A model generated the notes under the pieces. It made no database searches. It was given only the letters and a program-made list of their open reading frames with translations, and was not told where the DNA came from. The position numbers were made by a program, and so were the translations under genes. This document shows, in pieces, positions 33,125-40,800 of a stretch of 64,000 bases of DNA. Location of the stretch: assembly GCF_002088235.1 (NCBI RefSeq), contig NZ_AQQV01000001.1:620001-684000 (forward strand). The letters run 5' to 3'. Each line of letters begins with the position of its first letter. The stretch's first letter is position 1. This DNA comes from Oceanococcus atlanticus. GTDB lineage: Bacteria; Pseudomonadota; Gammaproteobacteria; Nevskiales; Oceanococcaceae.

Positions 33125-33155
33125 TTGACCTTAGACCTGACTCCAGACTTATTGT
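33125..33155 (+). promoter_or_regulatory. Possible MerR-type promoter of the methyltransferase-czcD operon
   Basis: TTGACC (33125-33130), imperfect dyad TAGACCTGACTCCA (33132-33145), then TATTGT (33150-33155); spacer 19 bp. It resembles the island's other MerR-type promoters, but one arm is mismatched and the dyad-to-10 distance is 4 bp. Transcription would start near the ATG at 33162. Confidence 0.5.
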
Positions 33156-33161
33156 TATGTC

Positions 33162-33659
33162 ATGAATGACCATTTTCTGAACACCCGCGTGCCGCCATTG
33201 GCCTTAGTAATTATTGCTGCATTGATCATGTGGTTGACCAAGCTTGCCTTGCCGCCGCTTTGGTTTCCGCAACATTTCGATGCAGTCGCCAATGTCAACA
33301 AGTTTGCAGCCATCGCTTTGGGACTGCTCACGCCCCTGCTTGGCGTCATCCAATTTCGACGCGCGCAAACGACGGTGGATCCGCGCAGCCCTGAAAAAAG
33401 CGCATCGCTTGTTACTGGCGGCATCTACCGATTCAGCCGCAATCCGATGTATGTCGGTTTCGTACTCTGGCTTTTGGCGTTGTCGTTACAGCTAGAGCAA
33501 TTGTGGTCCATGGCTCTAATCCCGATTTTCGTGGGCTACATGAATCGCTTTCAGATCAAGCCAGAGGAACAGATGCTTGCTGCTCATTTTGGCAACGATT
33601 ACCTGGACTACTGCGAGCGTGTTCCAAGATGGCTCGGGCTGTCCAAAGGAGCCGCTTAG
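33162..33659 (+). CDS. Isoprenylcysteine carboxyl methyltransferase-like membrane protein
   Basis: 165 aa with four to five membrane segments. C-terminal half has the ICMT/PEMT family pattern GGIYRFSRNPMYVGF and KPEEQMLAAHFGNDYLDYC, which bind S-adenosylmethionine. Bacterial members are found beside metal-efflux genes but their substrate is unknown. No ribosome site precedes the ATG. The czcD gene starts 3 bp after its stop. Confidence 0.85.
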   Translation: MNDHFLNTRVPPLALVIIAALIMWLTKLALPPLWFPQHFDAVANVNKFAAIALGLLTPLLGVIQFRRAQTTVDPRSPEKSASLVTGGIYRFSRNPMYVGFVLWLLALSLQLEQLWSMALIPIFVGYMNRFQIKPEEQMLAAHFGNDYLDYCERVPRWLGLSKGAA

Positions 33660-33662
33660 ACC

Positions 33663-34574
33663 ATGGCTCATGATCACAAACATCCAGCTGACAGCCGCAA
33701 AACCCTGTTGTTGGCACTTTGCATCACCGGCGGGTTTGCTGTTGTTGAACTCGTCGGAGGATTGCTGGCGAACTCGCTGGCTTTGATTGGAGACGCAGGC
33801 CATATGGCAACGGACGCGCTGGCACTGGGGCTCGGCGCGTTGGCCGCCGCGATAAGTCGAATTGGCGCCACTGCACGCTACTCTTACGGCTTGCGTCGCG
33901 CTGAAGTCCTGGGCGCATTCATCAATGTGTTGTTCATGTTTGGCGTCGTAGTGTGGATCGTTATTGAGGCCATTGAGCGTGTGCAGGAGCCCGTTACAGT
34001 CGCCGGACCGACCGTCATGGTAATTGCCGCCATAGGCTTGATCATCAATCTGGTGGTATTCCGGATACTGCATGCGGGCGAGCAGACCCTGAACACGCGT
34101 GGGGCCCTGCTACACGTACTCGGTGATCTGCTGGGTTCAGTGGCCGCACTGGGTGCCGGCCTCATTGTCTGGCTGACCGACTGGATGCTGATCGACCCGT
34201 TGCTTTCCTTATTGGTCTGCGGCCTGATCCTGCTCTCATCGACTCGGGTTTTGCTCGATTCCGTGCACGTTATGATGGAAGGTGTACCGCCTGAACTTTC
34301 ACTTTCAGACGTTGGTGAATCAATGGCTGGAGCGCATCCTGACATCATGCAGATTCATGACCTGCACATCTGGCGACTGTCCTCCGACATGACCGCACTC
34401 TCTGCTCATGTGGTGCTTCGCGAAAGTAGCCGATGGCCAGATGTACTGAACGATCTGCGGACCCGCTTGCACACACAGTACGGCATCTCGCACATCACCA
34501 TTCAGCCAGAAATGGCCGACGAACAGATCGTTGTGCCAGCGAATGATTTACCGCCCATGGGTCGTAACGAATGA
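33663..34574 (+). CDS. czcD: Cation diffusion facilitator CzcD
   Basis: 303 aa. N terminus MAHDHKHPAD, six membrane helices, with zinc-site residues in TM2 (GDAGHMATD) and TM5 (HVLGDLLGS), and a cytosolic C-terminal domain (HPDIMQIHDLHIWRL). Exports Zn(II), Cd(II) or Co(II) from the cytoplasm in exchange for protons. Full length, unlike the short CDF gene in the czc operon. Confidence 0.93.
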   Translation: MAHDHKHPADSRKTLLLALCITGGFAVVELVGGLLANSLALIGDAGHMATDALALGLGALAAAISRIGATARYSYGLRRAEVLGAFINVLFMFGVVVWIVIEAIERVQEPVTVAGPTVMVIAAIGLIINLVVFRILHAGEQTLNTRGALLHVLGDLLGSVAALGAGLIVWLTDWMLIDPLLSLLVCGLILLSSTRVLLDSVHVMMEGVPPELSLSDVGESMAGAHPDIMQIHDLHIWRLSSDMTALSAHVVLRESSRWPDVLNDLRTRLHTQYGISHITIQPEMADEQIVVPANDLPPMGRNE

Positions 34575-34667
34575 TGGCAACGACTATCAATCTTGCTGCC
34601 AAGCAGCATTGATCCCAATGATCACGCTCGTCGGCTTTCGGAAAGTGACCTGACACAGGAATAGCCC

Positions 34668-35129
34668 GTGCAAACTATTAGTTTTTCAAGCGACCTGCCG
34701 GTAAAGGCTGATGAGATTCTCGCCACGCTAACAATGCACGGCGTGAACGCTGAGCTTCGCCCGCTCATACGGATGACGGCACCAAAAGCATATTCAGGAC
34801 GAAGCATCCTTGATTGGTCCGAGCAGCAAAAGCTGTTTGACTGCTGGATACTGCTGTTTGGGTTCCTACCTATCGATAGGCACTCGTTTTACTTCGACGT
34901 CATTGATGAGCATGAAGGGTTTTCAGAGCATTCCACATCGTGGACCAATAAATATTGGAAGCATGACCGCAGGGTTGCCTCGCAGGAATCAGGGTGCCGA
35001 GTAGTCGATACTGTGAGGTACAAATCCAGAATTCCGCTCATGGACTTGTTGCTCAAGCCAGCATATCGACTGGTCTTCTGGCTTCGCCATAGGAACCTTC
35101 GCGCAAAATACGGAGGACAAGCTACTTAG
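34668..35129 (+). CDS. Uncharacterised SRPBCC-like protein
   Basis: 153 aa. The pattern of an N-terminal FSSDLPVKADEILATL, central WILLFGFLPIDRH and C-terminal DTVRYKSRIPLMDLLLKPAYR resembles SRPBCC/START-like ligand-binding proteins, but this rests on general shape only. No signal peptide. No clear partner gene; it is the last gene before the island's tRNA end, so it could be island cargo. Confidence 0.6.
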   Translation: MQTISFSSDLPVKADEILATLTMHGVNAELRPLIRMTAPKAYSGRSILDWSEQQKLFDCWILLFGFLPIDRHSFYFDVIDEHEGFSEHSTSWTNKYWKHDRRVASQESGCRVVDTVRYKSRIPLMDLLLKPAYRLVFWLRHRNLRAKYGGQAT

Positions 35130-35563
35130 CACTTGTCACGAGCTGGGCTCAAACGATCAATAGCATATGCATTTGGCACGAGGCCATCATTGAGCTGCGT
35201 ATTCCAAAAAGCCGCTGTGGGACATGGCTGAACGACTATGCTTCTGCCCTGAGCCAATGACCGCTTGCGGGAAGCTAGACACCCACCCACATAGGTCTGG
35301 GAACTTCAGCTCTGGGTCGCATCCAGCGGTTCGCGCATGACACCACTGCCCCGCTTCAAGCAAATGCCTCAGCCATGGAGCTCAACTCCGGGAAAAATTG
35401 GGCCATATATGGGCCATGCGAATGGTGACCTGCCGTGCAATGGGCCATATTTGGGCCAAGCTGAGTCACGCTCTGTCACGCGATGTCATGCATAAGAAAA
35501 GCGCGAGGCCCTTGATTAAACTGAGAAAACCCAGAAAACCACGGCGTTTCGCGCTTTGGTATA
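35130..35563. other. Gene-poor right end of the metal island, with TGGGCCATAT repeats
   Basis: No convincing gene. Two 18-bp near-identical units, TGGGCCATATATGGGCCA (35399-35416) and TGGGCCATATTTGGGCCA (35440-35457), lie 130-165 bp from the tRNA-Ser 3' end. Each is itself a direct repeat of GGGCCA. Position and spacing would suit arm-type binding sites of a tyrosine integrase, but no integrase gene is present here. Confidence 0.5.
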
Positions 35564-35653
35564 TGGCGGAGAGAGAGGGATTCGAACCCTCGAAGGGCTT
35601 GCACCCTTGCCGGTTTTCAAGACCGGTGCATTCAACCACTCTGCCACCTCTCC
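35564..35653 (-). tRNA. tRNA-Ser (UGA anticodon)
   Basis: 90 nt including an encoded CCA. Acceptor GGAGAGG pairs with CTCTCC, T-arm GGTTCGAATCC, long variable arm typical of serine tRNA, and anticodon loop CTTGAAA giving UGA. Its 3' end faces the metal island, the usual integration site for islands and ICEs. Confidence 0.95.
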
Positions 35654-35748
35654 GCGGGTCTGAACGTGGTTCGCGCGAGCATTCTACCTATCTCACGGCA
35701 TGAAGGTGAAGCGATCCGACTCAGCAACACGATATACTGGCGCATTCC

Positions 35749-36702
35749 ATGAACGATTGTGTGTCGATGCCGGGTCACCTGCGCGTCGGGCTTGGCGAGA
35801 CCATGCCCGCTGCTAACGAATATCTTCTCAGTCAGGTGCTGTATTCAACCGCCCGACACCAGTCATCGGCGCCTCAGCTATGGCCGCTTGGCCTAGAACC
35901 CCTCAGTGGCCCCAGCCACGAAAGCTGGTTCGTGGATTCGCCAGTGCAGACACGTGAAGAACTTGGGTTTGGCATACGAGACTCCGCGCACTGGGCCTGG
36001 CTCGGCTACGAGCTAGACTGTTGCGACGACACAGACTTCTCCAGCCTGGCGCATGAGCTTTTCCTGCGTTTACATCGTGTCTGCCAAAGTCTGGGAAAAA
36101 CCCACGTCGCGCGTGTCTGGGCCGTGATACCGGACATCCACCGCGGCGCCGGTGACCAGGAGCGCTACAAGCAGTTCTGCCTGGGCCGTTACGATGCGTA
36201 CACCGAGCTGGGGGTCACCGCAGCAGCGTTTCCCGCCGCAACCGTGATCGGCGGTCATACGGAAGTTCTTCGCGTGCATGTGCTCGCCGGACATGAGCCC
36301 GGCTTGCCGGTGGAAAACCCACGGCAAACTTCAGCGTATCGCTACCCCCGAGAGTACGGACCGCGCAGCCCAACGTTCAGCCGGGCCATGAAGCTTGGCG
36401 CCACAACCTTAGTCTCCGGCACAGCCGCCATTCGCGGCGCCGACAGCCGTCATCCCAGCGATACCGCCGCCCAGATCCGCGAGATTGCACAGAACCTGCG
36501 CAGTCTGCAGCAGGCTGCCGGCACGGCACAAACAAGCCCGCTGAACTACGCGCGCCTGTATCTGCGTTCAGAACATGACCTGAATACTTTAAATGAGGCG
36601 TGCCAGAACACCTGGGCCGATAGCCAACGGTGGCCGGTCTTGAAAGCTGACATCTGCCGTGAAAACTTACGCTGTGAAATCGAAACGGTATTTTCCGCAT
36701 GA
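35749..36702 (+). CDS. Chorismatase / pteridine-dependent dioxygenase-like (XanB2/FkbO/Hyg5 family)
   Basis: 317 aa cytoplasmic enzyme. Recognised from IPDIHRGAGDQERYKQFC, a GRYDAY helix, FPAATVIGG and the C-terminal ENPRQTSAYRYP...YGPRSPTFSRA segment of chorismatases. The family splits chorismate to pyruvate plus hydroxybenzoate (3- or 4-) or a dihydrodiol; XanB2 feeds xanthomonadin and ubiquinone. Which product is made depends on active-site residues I cannot resolve here. It overlaps pdxH by 4 nt. Confidence 0.82.
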   Translation: MNDCVSMPGHLRVGLGETMPAANEYLLSQVLYSTARHQSSAPQLWPLGLEPLSGPSHESWFVDSPVQTREELGFGIRDSAHWAWLGYELDCCDDTDFSSLAHELFLRLHRVCQSLGKTHVARVWAVIPDIHRGAGDQERYKQFCLGRYDAYTELGVTAAAFPAATVIGGHTEVLRVHVLAGHEPGLPVENPRQTSAYRYPREYGPRSPTFSRAMKLGATTLVSGTAAIRGADSRHPSDTAAQIREIAQNLRSLQQAAGTAQTSPLNYARLYLRSEHDLNTLNEACQNTWADSQRWPVLKADICRENLRCEIETVFSA

Positions 36703-37298
36703 GCACATTTGATAATCCCCCATCTGCGCCTATTGAGTGGCTGCAAACCTGGCTGGATGAGGCCACAAAGCTATCGCTCAACGAACCCATGGCGATGAAT
36801 CTGGCCACCGCCGACGAGCAGAACCGGCTCAGTAGCCGCATCGTGTTGTTCAAAGGCTTCAAGCATGAAGACATCTGCTTCTTCACCAACTACAACAGCC
36901 GAAAAGGCGTTCAGCTGGAAAAGTGCCCTACTGCTGCGCTGTGCTTCTGGTGGGATGAATTGATGCGACAAATCAGAATCGAAGGCGTATGCCACAAGCT
37001 GCCGAACGAAGATTCAGATGCGTACTTCGCCTCACGCGCGCGTGGCAGCCAGCTGGGCGCGTGGGCCTCACAGCAAAGCCAGGCTGTGGATTCACGGCAA
37101 ACCCTTGAGGCCGCCTACGCGGAGCAGGAACAGCGCTTTGCTCAGGCCGATGTTAGCCGCCCACCGCACTGGGGCGGCTACCACCTTTCAATTTCGCGCA
37201 TCGAATTCTGGCAAGGGCGGGACCATCGCTTTCATGACCGCATGGTCTATATCCGCCAAGCAGACAAGCAGTGGCAACATCAGCGCCTGCAACCCTGA
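36699..37298 (+). CDS. pdxH: Pyridoxamine/pyridoxine 5'-phosphate oxidase
   Basis: 199 aa FMN enzyme that makes pyridoxal 5'-phosphate. Motifs: PMAMNLATAD, SRIVLFKGF, FFTNYNSRKG, QIRIEGVCHKLP and the C-terminal PPHWGGY...IEFWQGRDHRFHDR. Normal length (E. coli 218). Overlaps the chorismatase gene by 4 nt and is followed by a terminator. Confidence 0.95.
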   Translation: MSTFDNPPSAPIEWLQTWLDEATKLSLNEPMAMNLATADEQNRLSSRIVLFKGFKHEDICFFTNYNSRKGVQLEKCPTAALCFWWDELMRQIRIEGVCHKLPNEDSDAYFASRARGSQLGAWASQQSQAVDSRQTLEAAYAEQEQRFAQADVSRPPHWGGYHLSISRIEFWQGRDHRFHDRMVYIRQADKQWQHQRLQP

Positions 37299-37302
37299 AA
37301 AC

Positions 37303-37330
37303 AAAAAGGCCGACGTAAGTCGGCCTTTTT
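37303..37330 (+). terminator. Rho-independent terminator after pdxH
   Basis: Hairpin AGGCCGAC-gtaa-GTCGGCCT with a T run, starting 5 bp after the pdxH stop. The flanking A run also lets it work on the other strand. Confidence 0.88.
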
Positions 37331-37345
37331 GCATGACAACTGAGC

Positions 37346-37421
<76 letters not shown>

Positions 37422-37451
37422 ACGGGGCGGCGATTATAGAGAGTAAATGCG

Positions 37452-37871
37452 CTAGCGCCAACAATAGGACAGCGGTTTAGAGGCACCACTCAGCCCCCGC
37501 GTGCCGCTCTGATCCAAGGTGAAGTTGCCGCAGGGATCAGCAGACTGATCCCCATAGCGAGACGCCGTGATCGTGTATGTACTGCCCGTCAGGTTTCCCA
37601 GCGAGAGCGAGTAGTACTTGGCATTCCCATCCAGTGGCGATTTATCCGGGTAGATTCCAGGGACCGCCGCACCCGCGTAAGTCCCGTTGTTGGCGCGGTA
37701 GCGCTCCAGCGCATTGGCCAGACCCATGATCGCCCCTTGCGCATCCACACGCCGCGTCTTGCGCACATGCTCGGTATACGACGGATACGCGATGGCAGCG
37801 AGGATGCCAATGATGGCGACCACAATCATGATTTCAATCATGGTGAACCCACGGCTGAATCGACCTTTCAT
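37452..37871 (-). CDS. pilE: Type IV pilin-like protein PilE
   Basis: 139 aa. Short leader then cleavage at GFTMIEIMIVVAIIGILAA, the pilin helix with Glu5. C-terminal Cys pair (SADPCGNF and SYCWR) forms the D-loop disulfide. Minor pilin, last gene of fimT-pilVWXY1E. The ATG shares one base with the pilY1 stop (TGATG). Confidence 0.92.
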   Translation of the reverse strand: MKGRFSRGFTMIEIMIVVAIIGILAAIAYPSYTEHVRKTRRVDAQGAIMGLANALERYRANNGTYAGAAVPGIYPDKSPLDGNAKYYSLSLGNLTGSTYTITASRYGDQSADPCGNFTLDQSGTRGLSGASKPLSYCWR

Positions 37872-40800
37872 CAATCTCTCCAGAACGTCTTGTGCGTCAA
37901 CAGCGTGTCATCCAAGGGATAACACATCGGGCCAATACACACGACTGGCTCGTTGGGCAGGCCACCATCGTCACGCGGCGGGAAGAAAATCGCCGGATCT
38001 GGCGGAATGCTGCCCTGTGGCATTTCGAAATCACGGTCCTTGGTCGGTGGATCATCCGAGAAACGGCGCGGCCCCAGATTCAAAACGTCCAAGAAGTAGG
38101 TGCGCGCAATACCCTCGCCCGCCTGACAGGGATTGCCAGTACTTTGACCCGGTTGGAAGGTCGAGAAGATGATGGTGTTGGAGAAGGTCTGCGACGTGGT
38201 CAACACCTTTTCACCGTCTCGCATGTCGATGTAGCCACCACGCGCGCGCCCGTACTTGACCTGGCCTTCCTCGGTATTATCCGTGGCATCGACCAGCTCG
38301 GACTCGCTGATAGCACCGAGTGTGATGTTCTCCTCATCGGTGTCGATATAACCGTCCAGATCCACATCGAAGTCCTGCTGCCGCTGGAAGTACGGCAAGC
38401 GATAGTCAGCGGCGATGATCACCTCGGAAACCGGCGCAACGTCGTAATCCTTGAGGACATAGAAGCGGTCCTGCACCCCCTCCTCAAGAGGGTGTGCGCG
38501 GTACCCGGAACCGATCGACAAGGTCAGCAGCGGATCCTGGTCCGGGAACTGGATATATGCTGCGTCGACATCGTTATAGAAACGGCGATTGTTGGCGGCA
38601 TCGCTACCACCCAAGGTGGCATACAAATACCCCTTGGCCATATCGGTCACACCCGTATTCTTCTTGAAGAAATCAAAGCGGAATACCTTGCCATTGGTGT
38701 CTGCAACGTACATGCGATCGATGACATCGTCTTCATCCAGGTCAATCGCACGTGGCGTTCCCGGAATACTCGCTTTCATGTCGGTCATGGGCAGGATCGG
38801 GCTGTTTGCCAGATTGCCGGCACTCCAGATCAAACTGCCGGTGTCCAGATCAACCATGTAGACCATCTGCCCAACGCTGTCGGTGATCGGCGCCGATTCA
38901 GGCGTATCCTGGGCCACATCGTATCCGCCACCGAAAATCGCAACCTTCTTCACCGAAGCCCCGATCTGGACCTTGGCAATTTGCGGTGTTGACCAGGACT
39001 GCCCCAGGCCGGAGAAGCCCGTGCTTGAAGGGGTGATCACCCACTTAACCTTGGGTTGGTTGCGCGTCGAAATATCCAGCGCGTAGTACATCGCACCACC
39101 ACGCCGCATACCCACGATCAGCATCTTGGCACCGGATTCCGTTGTCGTGCTCACAATCGGGCCATCAACACCGTATGGACGATTCTTGTGCGAGCCGCGA
39201 TTCAGATAATAGGGGTAGAAGTTGCCAAGCAGTTCCTTGGGTACGAAGGCAAATTCTTCCTGCAGCGTACGACTGCTGAAGGCGTGCAGATAGCCCTGAT
39301 TGCTGCCCATGAAAATCTGCAAATCCGGATTGGTCTCTGAACCACCGTAATCCACTACAACCGGTTCGGAGTGCAGCGGGTCACCCAGCGAATGGCGTGC
39401 GTCGGTTTTCGACCCATCCGAATCTTCGTCCAGCACATCAATACCGCGCGCCCAATTGAGGACCAGCTTACGCAGATTCGATGCATCGGCTTCGCCATCC
39501 ACACCCAGCGCGTTCGTGGTGATATTGGTGTTGTCCGGGTGGACCCGGTTACCGTTGTCGGTCAAGTTATTCCCAGCCACATTGGTGTACACCTTGCGTG
39601 TGGCGGTCAAATGCTCGGAAGCCCCGCCGTCGGTGACGCTGCCGCCATCGTCCGTGCTAGAGAAATAACTCCTGGCATCCTCATAGAAGAACCCGGTTGT
39701 GGGATCAACGGCCTCATTGCCGTCGGCATCCAGAATCACTTCCGTGCCCTCTTCACCACTCAGCTTGAAGCGCTTCAGGTTGCCCGGCCACAACGGCTCT
39801 GAGCTGGGCTGGAAAAGGGCAAAGTAAAGCTGATCAAGATGGCTCAGACGATTGTAGGAGTTGATCGTGACAGCCGGCGCCACAAAGGTCGTGTTCTTAT
39901 CCAGAATGTCTGCCACGATCCCTTTGAAAATCTGCACCAGATCATCGGAGTCTCCGGCCTCGAAGAAGTCACCGCCACCTGCAAATGCAACGTCCTTGAG
40001 GAACTCGGCACCGGAAACACCGCTACCTACATCACCAAAACCAATGGTGTAGGTGGTAATCGTCTGGTCACCATCCAGCGTCGAGGATTGATCGTTCTTG
40101 AACAGGAACTCGGCCAAATCCACACCGCAACCACCGTTGCTCGCGCCATAGCAGGAGTTCTTACCGATCAGCTGATGAATCAGGCCGTTTTCGGTGTTGT
40201 TGTTCGGCTCACCATCGGACAGCAGCACAATGTTGTTGGACTGGCACGCCTGATCCATCGGCGTGCGGTAGACCGGATTGCCATCAATGTGCTGGTTGGA
40301 ACAATCAGAATCATTCGGATTGTCATCCGAGCAACCGCTTGGATTGTCCTGCTCGCCGCCGGTGTAGGTGGAACAATGGCTGATCCTCATCTTGTTCGCA
40401 CTGGGCAAATCATCCTGGCCGGAGTTGCCCTGACCAATGAACTCACCAGAACCACGCGTGCGCCCGAAGAAGACATTCTCACCACGGTAGTAGTACGCCG
40501 CCTCGGTCAGAACCTCAGCAAGCGGGGTATAGCCCACGTGATCAAAATCGCCGACGATATCGATCAAACGTTCGCGCACTGTTTCAAACAAGGCCCCCGA
40601 ATCCGGATCACCACCGCGCGCCAATATCGACAAACGTGGCGCCTGCGAAGCCGATGTGGAGGTCACCGCACCGCGGCGGCTGCCTGATTTCTGCTTGATG
40701 AAGAACAGGATCGAGTTGCCGGGCTCCCAGCCCGTCAGATCAACAATCTCTTGAACAACATCCTTGAGATTGGGCGACACGTACGAGTCACCTTCGTTCC

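Noticed and set aside
35398-35703. Open frame ending in EREGFEPSKGL-type sequence
   Set aside because: It runs straight through tRNA-Ser; the familiar peptide is a translated tRNA, not a protein.
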